This document shows, in pieces, positions 1-12,054 of a stretch of DNA of 26,476 bases. Location of the stretch: assembly GCA_039182715.1 (NCBI GenBank), contig JBCDBY010000017.1, positions 1 through 26,476 on the forward strand. The letters run 5' to 3'. Numbering within the stretch: the stretch's first letter is position 1; the number at the start of each line of letters is the position of its first letter. The notes beneath the pieces are model-generated. The model did no database searches and had not been told where the DNA came from. It saw only the letters and a list, made by a program, of their open reading frames with translations. The position numbers were made by a program, and so were the translations under genes. Source of the stretch: JBCDBY01 sp039182715. Its GTDB lineage: Bacteria > Planctomycetota > PLA2.

Positions 1-1
1 C

Positions 2-3898
<3,897 letters not shown>

Positions 3899-3906
3899 GC
3901 TTCCAG

Positions 3907-4137
3907 TTGCCACGGAGGCACGGAAGCACGGAGGGCCCAGGGAAGGCTTCCTCCGTGCCTCGAAGCAGCCGATGCGTCCAAGGGGATGACCACAGAAGCA
4001 CAGAACGCCGAAAGACTCCCAACTGCGCGACTGTCTCGCCCACTCGAACGGACTCCCTACGTGCATGGAAGCGGGGGGACCCCGGCCGACCGATGCCCCC
4101 ATGTTCCATCCTCCGTGCTTCCGTGCCTCCGTGGCAA
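3907..4137. repeat. 231-bp element with 28-bp perfect terminal inverted repeats (MITE/REP-like)
   Basis: The segment 3907-3934 is the exact reverse complement of 4110-4137 (28 of 28). The arm begins TTGCCACGGAGGCACGGAAG. Diverged copies of the same CACGGAGGCAC/CACAGAAGCAC motif lie inside, around 3949-3965 and 3987-4010. A TTCCAG hexamer abuts the left arm (3901-3906) and recurs one base beyond the right arm (4139-4144), resembling a target-site duplication. There is no credible gene inside. The element fills almost the whole gap between the stop codons of two convergent genes, so its transcript could fold into a long hairpin and act as a bidirectional terminator. Similar 'CACGGAGGCACGGAG' repeats are recalled from other GC-rich genomes, but no named family can be assigned here. 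Confidence 0.8.
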
Positions 4138-4144
4138 TTTCCAG

Positions 4145-6007
4145 CTAACGGAACGTAGCCGTCACCGTCTTGCCCGCTTCGATGTGGGCGATGATTTTCT
4201 GCTCGTAGCCGTCCGTGAATAGACGGAGGCGGCAGGGGCCGGGGGGCAGGTCGGCGAGTGTGCCGAACGCGCCGGACGGGAGCGTTTCGTCCACGAACCA
4301 ATGCAGACTCTTCTCGTTCCCGAGCGCAATGGCGTGCGACATCCGGAAGCGGTCGACGCCGTCGATCCAGAAGCGGTAGGGGACGGGGAACGGCCAGCCG
4401 TTCGCCTCGACGTCGAGGCGCCAGTCGAGGATGCGCCATCGACCGGGCAGGCGTATCACCACGCGCAGCGTGCCGCCGGGCTCGAGTCGTACGTCGCCTT
4501 CGGGCGGCGCAATGATCTTCGTGCCGTGCCCCTTGGATTCCAGGCGGAGATATGTCCCGCGCGCCGGCGTGGTCTCGACTTCGCCGTCGCCGAACGTGCG
4601 GAAGGCGCGATAGCCCGACGTGCCGACCGGGTCGAACCGGGAGACGGAGCGACACCAGACTCCCGGCAGCAACGTTCCCTCCGCACCGCGCAACCGGAAC
4701 CGGATCGATTTCGCATCCACCAGCGTTCGGATGCTCTTCCGGCTGGCTTCGAACTCGGAAAGCACGTCCTGAACCGGAGCCTGCCAGCCTCTGGCCAGCA
4801 GAACGATCGTGTCCAGGCTCTCGTAGTAGAGGTCGTAGGGTTCGTTCGGGGCGACCGTGACCAACTTGATGTCGTCGACGCCCTGCGCGTCTCCAGCCGG
4901 GCCCCGCATCACGAGTCCAAGCGTGACGGCGTTGCCGTCGTCCGGGTCGATGAGTCGAATGCGCCGACGAACGCCGGTGCGCATCGTGATCCGATGGGTT
5001 TCATCGTTCGACCGTGCCGTCGTCGTGAAGGTGCCGAATGCGGGTAGCGGTGGCCGGCGCTCGAACATGCCGCCCGCGACGGACACGTCCACCCGCGTGC
5101 CCGGGGGCAGGTCGAGGGAGAGTGAGCACCGTCCGGTTTGATCCGTCGTCTCCACGAGATCGAAGAAGCTCCCTGCAACGACCATCGCTGCGCCGTCGAC
5201 GGGAAGCGGAGGTAGCGCGGCCGTGCCGTTGGCGTTGCGCCGTGCGCCGGGAGGCAGGTAGGCATGGCGGGACCAGCGGACTTCGGCGTGCTGGATGGGT
5301 GCCTCTTCCTCGTCGACCACATGGAGGTGCACGTACGAGCGGTGGGTCGCTTCCGAGGAGAGGGTCAGGGTGCAGTCGTCGGTCTCGCCGAAGGCGGCCA
5401 CGATCGATGCGCTTCTGCGTCCTTCGAGGTTGGCAAAGATCGTGAGGCGCTCGCCGACCGCACCGGCGAACTCGAACGTCCCCTCCTGGGTTGTGGCCGC
5501 AATGTAGCCCTGCACCCCGTCGCTGTTGACCGTCGCCCGGATGGCGTCATGAACGCCCGCGCCGGCGGCCGGGGCACCGCCCCGTTCGAGCACGCGTCCG
5601 CGGATCCATCCCTTGCGTCGAACGACGAGGCGGACCAGCTGTGACCCCGCCAGATACTCGCTCTCCTCCGGGCCGATCCAGCGCTCGTCCTCGATCGAGA
5701 TCGAGGCGAACCCATGTTGGAGCCCATCCACACGGAAACGCCCCGCATGGTCCGTGCGAATTTCGACGCGATCCCCTTGCGGTAGCCGGACTTCCAGTTT
5801 GCACGCCACGGCCGGAGTCCCGTCGAGATCTACGACCACGCCCGCCAGCTCTTCGAGGCGAGCCCCCGTTTCTTTGGGCACCTTCGTCTCGGCTGCATCC
5901 GGCGCTTCGAGCGTCTCTTCTCGTGCGCCGCGCGTGCGCGACGTCGCGCCCCAGGGAACCAACAGGAAGACGGTCAATCCCACCGCCGCGACGAGAAGCC
6001 ATCTCAT
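4145..6007 (-). CDS. Secreted or membrane-anchored protein with Carboxypeptidase-regulatory-like repeats
   Basis: This 620-residue protein starts with a hydrophobic signal or anchor segment (MRWLLVAAVGLTVFLLVPWG, residues 1-20) followed by a charged linker. Residues about 54-115 (GVVVDLDGTPAVACKLEV, then DHAGRFRVDGL) have the typical pattern of a Carboxypeptidase-regulatory-like (CarboxypepD_reg, transthyretin-like) beta-sandwich. A second copy lies at about 126-200 (IRGRVLERGGAPAAGAGV, then EGTFEF) and a weaker third near 225-300. The rest is beta-rich and not recognised; no catalytic motif is visible. Start: the ATG overlaps the TGA of the upstream DUF1028 gene (ATGA, 6004-6007), so the two are translationally coupled; a longer in-frame upstream extension is only antisense-type sequence and was excluded. 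Likely an extracytoplasmic structural or binding protein; its ligand is unknown. Confidence 0.8.
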   Translation of the reverse strand: MRWLLVAAVGLTVFLLVPWGATSRTRGAREETLEAPDAAETKVPKETGARLEELAGVVVDLDGTPAVACKLEVRLPQGDRVEIRTDHAGRFRVDGLQHGFASISIEDERWIGPEESEYLAGSQLVRLVVRRKGWIRGRVLERGGAPAAGAGVHDAIRATVNSDGVQGYIAATTQEGTFEFAGAVGERLTIFANLEGRRSASIVAAFGETDDCTLTLSSEATHRSYVHLHVVDEEEAPIQHAEVRWSRHAYLPPGARRNANGTAALPPLPVDGAAMVVAGSFFDLVETTDQTGRCSLSLDLPPGTRVDVSVAGGMFERRPPLPAFGTFTTTARSNDETHRITMRTGVRRRIRLIDPDDGNAVTLGLVMRGPAGDAQGVDDIKLVTVAPNEPYDLYYESLDTIVLLARGWQAPVQDVLSEFEASRKSIRTLVDAKSIRFRLRGAEGTLLPGVWCRSVSRFDPVGTSGYRAFRTFGDGEVETTPARGTYLRLESKGHGTKIIAPPEGDVRLEPGGTLRVVIRLPGRWRILDWRLDVEANGWPFPVPYRFWIDGVDRFRMSHAIALGNEKSLHWFVDETLPSGAFGTLADLPPGPCRLRLFTDGYEQKIIAHIEAGKTVTATFR

Positions 6008-6717
6008 CGTCGTCGAAACAGCTTGCGGTGCTGGACGAGCAGCGCCATGAGCTTCTTCACCGGATCGGCGTCGTCGTCCACGCGCAGGTCGATGTAGCGG
6101 TCGTTGCCGCCGCCGTATCCGCCCTGCTTGCGCACGACCAGCAGCGCCGCGCTCTGCTTGCCGCGCCGGTCGCCGCCGGCCGCTTCGCCCGCGGCCAGCG
6201 CCGCCGTCAGCCACTCGGCGAGCTCGCCCTCGCCGCTCGCGCGCGCTTTCTCGAAGGCGGCGCCCATGGCGTCGACGACCGCGGGTCCCGTCAGGATGTT
6301 TCCCTGCGCCGCCCACGCCTTGCCGGTCTTGCCGCCGGCCCAGCCGATGCACTGCGTGCCGGTGAAGGTGGCGGCGCGCCCTTTCGCGTCGACGATCGCC
6401 GCCTGGCGCCGGTCGCGCCGGGGGTCGGCCTTGGTCAGCTTCGCGAGGACATCGGCCGCCGCGCCGCCGTCACGCAGCGCCTTCAGGCCGTCCGGACCGT
6501 ACGCCACGTTGGCGAAGGACTGCGTCGCGACGGCCCCCACGCCCGCCTCCGCCCAGGGGACCACGGCGCCCACCCCCAGGAAGCGGCTGGCGACCGCGAT
6601 GCCCAGGTCGCCGGTCTTCTCGTCGTACGCCACGATGGAGAAGGTCGCGATCGGCTCCGGCGTCGCGCGCGGGGCCGCGCAGGAGGCCAACAAAATCAAG
6701 TAAACCGCGCTTCGCAT
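6004..6717 (-). CDS. DUF1028 (Ntn-hydrolase-like) lipoprotein
   Basis: The 237-residue product has a lipoprotein signal (LILLASC, lipid-anchor Cys at 13) and then a complete DUF1028 domain from about residue 24 to 235. Seen directly: TFSIVAYDEKTGDLGIAVAS, VGAVVPWAEAGVGAVATQSF, YGPDGL, RQAAIVDAKGRAATFTG, AAQGNIL, GGDRRGKQSAALLVV and DRYIDLRVDDDADPV, which are the conserved blocks of the family. DUF1028 has an Ntn-hydrolase-type fold; Thr25 at the start of the domain is a plausible nucleophile, but this is inference and the substrate is not established. A strong ribosome-binding site (GGAGGAG, 6721-6727) precedes the ATG. It is the first gene of a two-gene unit with the beta-sandwich repeat protein downstream, with which it overlaps by 4 nt. 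Confidence 0.92.
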   Translation of the reverse strand: MRSAVYLILLASCAAPRATPEPIATFSIVAYDEKTGDLGIAVASRFLGVGAVVPWAEAGVGAVATQSFANVAYGPDGLKALRDGGAAADVLAKLTKADPRRDRRQAAIVDAKGRAATFTGTQCIGWAGGKTGKAWAAQGNILTGPAVVDAMGAAFEKARASGEGELAEWLTAALAAGEAAGGDRRGKQSAALLVVRKQGGYGGGNDRYIDLRVDDDADPVKKLMALLVQHRKLFRRR

Positions 6718-6768
6718 CCGCTCCTCCGGGGTTCGTCCGGGCCCCGGTGCGAGGTCGGAACTGTCTGT

Positions 6769-6774
6769 ATCATA
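6769..6774 (-). promoter_or_regulatory. Candidate -10 element for the DUF1028 unit
   Basis: Read on the minus strand this is TATGAT, one mismatch from the sigma-70 -10 consensus. It lies about 50 nt upstream of the DUF1028 start, in the gap between divergent genes. No good -35 was found at 16-18 nt, so support is modest. Confidence 0.35.
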
Positions 6775-6831
6775 AGGGGTTGCGGCGATCGGCTGGGGCT
6801 CGGGTTCAGCGTCCGATAACCCCGTCTCGGG

Positions 6832-6861
6832 TTGGACGAGGCGCTTGCCTGCCCGTATCCT
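6832..6861 (+). promoter_or_regulatory. Candidate sigma-70 promoter for the XPB gene train
   Basis: TTGGAC (6832-6837) and TATCCT (6856-6861) are separated by 18 nt, inside the 206-nt gap between the divergent DUF1028 and XPB genes and about 60 nt ahead of the XPB start. It would be the only obvious promoter for the nine co-directional genes that follow. Both hexamers are imperfect. Confidence 0.35.
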
Positions 6862-6923
6862 GAAAGGTTCAACGGACCCTTCGGTTTAAGAGGCACGGCG
6901 ATGAGGCCGGGGGTCCCCCCAGC

Positions 6924-8594
6924 ATGGACGTACGCCCCGCCAATCCCCTCATCGTTCAGAGCGATCACACCGTGCTGCTCGAGGTGGATGGTCCGCTCTA
7001 CGCGGAGGCGCGGGACGCCCTGGCGGCCTTCGCCGAGCTGGTCAAGTCGCCCGAGCACATCCATACCTACCGGGTGACGCCGCTCTCGATCTGGAATGCG
7101 GCTGCCGCCGGGCATTCCCCGCAGGGCATGGCCGACGCGCTGACCCGGTACGCCAAGTACCCGGTCCCGCAGAACGTCCTGTGCGACATCGAGGACTACG
7201 CCTCGCGCTACGGTCGCGTGCGCCTGCTCCACGACGACGAGGGCCGGCTGCTGCTGGAGAGCGAAGACGTCGCGCTCATGCGCGAAGCCGCGCGCAACCC
7301 CGCGGTCAAGAAGTGCCTGGGAGAGGCGCTCGACGACCGCCGCCTGCTGGTCGACCCCGCCATGCGCGGCCACGTCAAGCAGGCGATGATCCGGCTCGGG
7401 TTTCCGGTCGAGGACCTCGCCGGCTACGTGGAGGGCGGCGAACTCGCCATCGCCCTCGACGAGCGCGAGGACTTCGCCCTGCGGCCCTACCAGGAGCAGG
7501 CGGTCGACTCCTTCTGGGCGGGCGGCTCGGAGAAGGGCGGCTCGGGCGTGGTGGTGCTGCCCTGCGGCGCCGGCAAGACGATCGTCGCGATGGGCGCCAT
7601 GGCGCGCGTCGGACGCAAGACGCTCATCCTCACCACCAACCTGACCGCCGTGCGCCAGTGGCAGCGCGAGCTGCGCGACAAGTGCAAGCTCGCGCCGGAG
7701 GAGATCGGCGAGTACACGGGCGAGAGGAAGGACATCCAGTCGGTCACGGTGACGACCTACCAGATCCTCACCTATCGCCGCGCGCGGACCGAGCCGTTCG
7801 TGCACTTCGAGCTCTTCGGCAGCAACGACTGGGGCCTCATCGTCTACGACGAGGTGCACCTGCTGCCGGCGCCGGTCTTCCGCGTGACCGCGGAGATCCA
7901 GGCGACCCGCCGGCTCGGCCTCACCGCCACGCTGGTCCGCGAGGACGGCAAGGAGGACGAGGTCTTCACGCTCATTGGCCCCAAGCGCTACGACGTGCCG
8001 TGGAAGGTGCTCGAGCGCCAGGGTTTCATCGCGCAGGCGAGCTGCGCCGAGGTGCGCGTGGCGATGGTCGAGGACGACCGCATGCGCTACGCCGGCGCCG
8101 ACCGTCGCCAGAAGTTCCGCATCGCGTCGGAGAACCCGCGCAAGCTCGACACGCTCATGCGCCTGCTCGACCGCCACGACGACCAGCTCGTGCTGATCAT
8201 CGGGCAATACCTGCGCCAGCTGCAGCAGGTCGCGACCGTCACGCGTGCGCCGATGATCACCGGCAAGACGCCCAACGACGAGCGCATCGAGCTCTACAAC
8301 AAGTTCCGCAACGGGGAGATCAAGCGGCTCATCGTCTCCAAGGTCGGCAACTTCGCCATCGACCTCCCCGACGCCAGCGTCCTCATCCAGATCTCCGGCA
8401 CCTTCGGAAGCCGGCAGGAGGAGGCGCAGCGGCTCGGCCGCATCCTGCGGCCCAAGTCCGACCGGTCCGAGGCGCATTTCTACACCCTGGTCACGCGCGA
8501 CACGCTCGACCAGGACTATGCGCAGAACCGCCAGCTGTTCCTCACCGAACAGGGCTATTCCTACAAAATCCTCGACGAAGCGGAGGTGGCGTGA
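6924..8594 (+). CDS. XPB/Rad25-type DNA repair helicase (SF2)
   Basis: This 556-residue SF2 helicase matches the bacterial XPB group, 3'-5' DNA translocases implicated in repair. N-terminal residues about 5-100 form a helicase-associated domain resembling the C-terminus of the next protein. The ATPase core shows motif Q (LRPYQEQAVDSF, 186-197), Walker A (LPCGAGKT, 212-219), motif II as DEVH (309-312), motif III (GLTAT, 332-336) followed directly by the XPB-specific R-E-D triad (339-341), and motif VI (QRLGRILR, 502-509). All core motifs look intact, so activity is expected. The ATG at 6924 places the N-terminal domain at the very start. The stop overlaps the next GTG by 4 nt (GTGA, 8591-8594), showing tight coupling with the helicase-associated partner. 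No Bax1-type nuclease gene, the archaeal XPB partner, is seen. Confidence 0.93.
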   Translation: MDVRPANPLIVQSDHTVLLEVDGPLYAEARDALAAFAELVKSPEHIHTYRVTPLSIWNAAAAGHSPQGMADALTRYAKYPVPQNVLCDIEDYASRYGRVRLLHDDEGRLLLESEDVALMREAARNPAVKKCLGEALDDRRLLVDPAMRGHVKQAMIRLGFPVEDLAGYVEGGELAIALDEREDFALRPYQEQAVDSFWAGGSEKGGSGVVVLPCGAGKTIVAMGAMARVGRKTLILTTNLTAVRQWQRELRDKCKLAPEEIGEYTGERKDIQSVTVTTYQILTYRRARTEPFVHFELFGSNDWGLIVYDEVHLLPAPVFRVTAEIQATRRLGLTATLVREDGKEDEVFTLIGPKRYDVPWKVLERQGFIAQASCAEVRVAMVEDDRMRYAGADRRQKFRIASENPRKLDTLMRLLDRHDDQLVLIIGQYLRQLQQVATVTRAPMITGKTPNDERIELYNKFRNGEIKRLIVSKVGNFAIDLPDASVLIQISGTFGSRQEEAQRLGRILRPKSDRSEAHFYTLVTRDTLDQDYAQNRQLFLTEQGYSYKILDEAEVA

Positions 8595-10579
8595 CCAAGC
8601 CCGCCCGACTTCCGAAAGCTCTCAAGCTCAAGAAACACATCGACTCCGCCACCGTGGCGGAGCTCAAGGAGTTCCTCCGATTCTGGAGCCCGCACGAGAA
8701 GGTCAACCAGCCGCGTGCGGAGCTGACGCGCAAGCTCGATCGCCTCATGGCGGACGAGAACGTCGTCTACGCCAAGGTGGAGCTGCTCTCCGAGAAGGTG
8801 CGCACGGTCCTGCTGCAGCTGCTGCGCAAGACGCACTACACGAGCGACCTGCAGGGGCTCTTCCGCGGGCTCGAGGGGCTCGAGATGGAGTACTACGAGG
8901 GCGAGGCGGCGCTGACCGCGCTCGCGCGCCGCGGCTTCGTGCGCATGCACCGCTCGCCCGAGTGGCAGAGCAACGGCCGCGGGCTCTACTCCATTCCGCG
9001 CGAGATCGCGCTCGTCATGCGCGGCCTCGCTGGCGCCGACCAGCGCCCGTTCGAAGAGATCTTCGTCCACGAGAGCTTCCGTCCCAGCAGCGTCGAGCGC
9101 CTCGACGACGAGACGGTCGGCGACGTGCCCGACGACGTCCACGCGGCGATCGCGCAACTGGAGGGCGAGCATCTGCAGACGATCGCCCGCACCGTGCTCG
9201 GCACGTACGGCGGTCTGTTGACGCGCCGCGAGTTCGGCGACGTCTTCGCCCCGCACGGCATCCGCTGGGCGAGCGCCGAATTCCTGCGCGCGTTCGGCGC
9301 CGCCGGACTCGGCACGGTGGGGCACATCGATCTGCAGTCGCGCGGCCTCGGCGTCGACGACGACGTGCTCGTCTTCTTCAGCGAGGCGGTCGAGCGATTC
9401 GCGGCGGAGGAGCGCTCCGCGACGCTCGAGTACGACACCATCCTCACGGCGCACGGCGACCTCATCTCCGACGTTCGCACCGTGCTCGGCATGACGCGCG
9501 AGACGACGCTGCGCGTGGCGAAGGATGGCGCGCTCTACAAGGCGTCGATGACGCGCATCGCCGAGAAACTGCAGTTCCCGCGACAGGCGATCGTCGACCG
9601 CGACGAGATCGCGCACCGCGTGGTTTCGATCGTGCGCGGCCTTTCGCTGGCCGACTCGAACGGCGAGCGCCGGCTCAACATGACCGAGAGCGGCGAGGCG
9701 TGGCTGCCGCGTCCGCTGCTGGACAAGGTGCGCGACTGCTACGAGCTGTTCCAGCGCGCCGGCTCCGGTACGCTGCGCGACCTGCATCTCATGCGGCTGC
9801 GCGCGATTCTGATCGACATGCTGACGGACGAGGCGCAGCGCGACTTCTGGTGGCCCTGCCCGTCGCTCTCCATGCTGGCCCGCAACCGCTACCTGCTGCA
9901 GCTCACGGCCGCCGAGGAGCGACCGCACCATGCGCCCCTGGCGATCAGTCCCGCCGCCCTCACGGAGCTGGGCCGCGCGGCGCAGGACGTCCTGCTGCGC
10001 GAGCTGTTCCCGCTCGGACTGGTCGACGTCGCGGTGCGCGGCGACGAGCCGGTCGCCGTGCATCTGAGCGGTCTCGGTCGCCGTCTGCTCTGCGAAGAGG
10101 CGGTCGAGAGCGATGCGGCGCGCCCGCTCGTGGTGAATCCCGACTTCGAGATTCTCGTGCTGCCGGAAGGCAACGTGGACGAGCTGCTGCACAACCTCGA
10201 TCGATACGCCGAGCGCACGCGCACCGGTGAGGTGGTCGGGTACCGCCTCGACCGCAAGAAGATCGAGCGCGCCGCCGCGGAGGGCGAGCCGCCGGAGCGC
10301 GTGCTCGAACTGCTCGAGAACCACTCGCGCGCCGCGGTGCCGCAGAACGTCGTCTATTCGGTTCGCTCGTGGGCCGGCAGCGTGCAGTCGGGCAGCCTCG
10401 CCCAGGGCACGCTGTTCACCGCCAGCGACCCGGCCGTCGTCGAGATGATCCGGACCCACCCGGCGCTCAAGGAGGGCATCGTCCGCGTCATCGACCCGGT
10501 CACGATCTTCTTCGACGCGGAGTTCGACGAGGCGCGGCTCGCACAGGAGCTGCGGAACCTGGGCCTCTACCTGCAGTAA
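8591..10579 (+). CDS. Helicase-associated domain protein, partner of XPB
   Basis: The 662-residue product follows XPB directly. The start is the GTG that overlaps the XPB stop (GTGA), giving an N-terminus TKPARLPKALKLKKHID. The N-terminal and central parts are helical, charged and without recognised catalytic motifs; they look like winged-helix or SAP-like segments (for example TVAELKEFLRFWSPHEK near 18-34). The C-terminal 150 residues (from about 510: RPLVVNPDFEILVLPEGN, later AVPQNVVYSVRSWAGSV) match the 'Helicase conserved C-terminal 3' / XPB-Ssl2-associated domain found beside bacterial XPB. The same domain type forms the N-terminus of the XPB itself. There is no Walker A, so it is not a helicase on its own. 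Probable role: DNA-binding or regulatory partner of XPB. The TAA overlaps the next ATG by one base (TAATG). Confidence 0.85.
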   Translation: MTKPARLPKALKLKKHIDSATVAELKEFLRFWSPHEKVNQPRAELTRKLDRLMADENVVYAKVELLSEKVRTVLLQLLRKTHYTSDLQGLFRGLEGLEMEYYEGEAALTALARRGFVRMHRSPEWQSNGRGLYSIPREIALVMRGLAGADQRPFEEIFVHESFRPSSVERLDDETVGDVPDDVHAAIAQLEGEHLQTIARTVLGTYGGLLTRREFGDVFAPHGIRWASAEFLRAFGAAGLGTVGHIDLQSRGLGVDDDVLVFFSEAVERFAAEERSATLEYDTILTAHGDLISDVRTVLGMTRETTLRVAKDGALYKASMTRIAEKLQFPRQAIVDRDEIAHRVVSIVRGLSLADSNGERRLNMTESGEAWLPRPLLDKVRDCYELFQRAGSGTLRDLHLMRLRAILIDMLTDEAQRDFWWPCPSLSMLARNRYLLQLTAAEERPHHAPLAISPAALTELGRAAQDVLLRELFPLGLVDVAVRGDEPVAVHLSGLGRRLLCEEAVESDAARPLVVNPDFEILVLPEGNVDELLHNLDRYAERTRTGEVVGYRLDRKKIERAAAEGEPPERVLELLENHSRAAVPQNVVYSVRSWAGSVQSGSLAQGTLFTASDPAVVEMIRTHPALKEGIVRVIDPVTIFFDAEFDEARLAQELRNLGLYLQ

Positions 10580-12054
10580 TGACGATCGCGCTGCTGCTCC
10601 TGCTGTTCGCCGATCCGGTGACCGGGATGCTGCAGAGCGAGAGCCGTCTGTTGCGGGAGCAGGGCGTCGAGCGGCTGGGCGGACCGGACTATGCGACCTC
10701 GGACGTGCTGGCGCTGCTCAATCACGACGACGAGCGGGTCCGCCGCGGGGCAACCCGGGCGCTCGCGCGCCGCGCCGATCCGGTGGCGCTGCCGGCGTTG
10801 CTGCAGTGGGAGGACGCGGCCTCCGCCGAGGCGATCTGGTCGATTGCCGCGCGCAACCGGCTCGACCTGCCGACCCTTGCGCTGCTGACAACGGAGCCGA
10901 TGGAGGAGCACCTGCGTCGCGCGACCGCCGCCGCGGTGCACGCGCATCTGGGCCGTTTTCGGCGCCGGCCGCGTACTTCGTCGCCCGAACGGCACCGCAT
11001 CCTGATCGCGGGCGGCGGCTGGGCCGTCGAAGAGCTCGATCGCATCGTGCAGGATCCGTCCCAGGGCCGCGCGAAGCGCGCGCAGGCCGTCTACGCGCTG
11101 GTCCTCATGGAGGGGCGCCTGCGGCTGCCAATGCTCGTGACCCTGCTGCAGGATCGCGAGCCCTACGTGCGCGCCACCGCGGCGCACCAGCTCTGGTTTC
11201 TGCGTCGCAACGAGGGCTACACCGCGCTCGCCGCGCAGTTGCACAAGGGGCGCGAGCTCGATCCGGAGGTAATGCCCTATGCCGTCTCGGGCGCCACGCA
11301 GATGCGCGTGGCGGGCGACCTGCCGCTCGAGGAGCTGGAGCGCATCATTCGCGACGAGGAGCCCTACTACGCCGGCGGCGCGGGTCAGGCGCTGCTGCGC
11401 CTCGACCGGACGCGCGGCGTGCGCGCCATGGTGCGGCGGGGCCGGAAGACGACGGCGGAGAGCACCGACCTCGAACTCGGAGTCCTGCTCTACCGATGCG
11501 CGCGCGACTTCGAAGGCTGCCGCGCGCTGGTGCGCGACATCAAGGAGCCGCTGGTGCGGGTGCGTTACGCGAACGCGAAGGAGTCGCTCACGGTCGCGCG
11601 GGCGCATCTCGAGCCACGCATGGGCTCGACCGAGTGGATGCGCGTGTTCATCGTGGGGAAGCTGCTCAACCGGAGCAACGCGACCGCCGACGACCATCTC
11701 GCGTTCGCGCGGCCGCTGCTGGCGACCGACTCCACGCGCTGGCACGCCACGGCGCTCGACCACCTGCGGAAGGTGCCCAAGGCGCGCTGGGCGGACCTGC
11801 GCCCGCGCATCCGCCAGGCGCTGCGCCAGCCGCACGCCCGCACACGGGTGAACGCCGCCCGGCTGCTGATGCCCGATCCGGCGGCCAAGCGGGTGCTGTG
11901 GATGGCGCTGTACGACGGCGATGCGGGCGTGGCGTCGATCGCTTCTCGCGTGCTCGGGCTGGAGCGCGACCTCCCGGTCCCCGAACGCCGGCGCCGAGCG
12001 CGCAGCGCACTGCGTGCACTCGATCGCGAAGAGAGCCGAAAAGGAAACTCGTGA
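10579..12054 (+). CDS. HEAT-like repeat protein with N-terminal signal
   Basis: The 491-residue protein begins MTIALLLLLFADPV, a short signal-peptide-like stretch, then consists of repeated pairs of helices: DVLALLNHDDERVRRGATRA (about 39-58), VTLLQDREPYVRATAAHQLW (about 190-209) and a C-terminal block near 410-470 with RTRVNAARLLMPDPAAKRVL. This periodicity with Asp/Arg at helix turns is typical of HEAT or PBS-lyase-type repeats, used for protein-protein contact. No enzyme motif is visible. The start ATG overlaps the stop of the preceding gene (TAATG), and its own TGA overlaps the GTG of the LapB-like gene, so it is firmly inside the operon. Exact function is unknown; an envelope scaffold role is plausible from its neighbours. 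Confidence 0.75.
   Translation: MTIALLLLLFADPVTGMLQSESRLLREQGVERLGGPDYATSDVLALLNHDDERVRRGATRALARRADPVALPALLQWEDAASAEAIWSIAARNRLDLPTLALLTTEPMEEHLRRATAAAVHAHLGRFRRRPRTSSPERHRILIAGGGWAVEELDRIVQDPSQGRAKRAQAVYALVLMEGRLRLPMLVTLLQDREPYVRATAAHQLWFLRRNEGYTALAAQLHKGRELDPEVMPYAVSGATQMRVAGDLPLEELERIIRDEEPYYAGGAGQALLRLDRTRGVRAMVRRGRKTTAESTDLELGVLLYRCARDFEGCRALVRDIKEPLVRVRYANAKESLTVARAHLEPRMGSTEWMRVFIVGKLLNRSNATADDHLAFARPLLATDSTRWHATALDHLRKVPKARWADLRPRIRQALRQPHARTRVNAARLLMPDPAAKRVLWMALYDGDAGVASIASRVLGLERDLPVPERRRRARSALRALDREESRKGNS

Noticed and set aside
3907..4222. Short open frames within and beside the inverted-repeat element
   Set aside because: They translate repeat sequence and have no ribosome-binding site or family features.
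6008..6352. N-terminal extension of the beta-sandwich gene up to 6352
   Set aside because: It is antisense-type Arg/Gly-rich sequence overlapping the DUF1028 gene; the signal segment begins at 6007.
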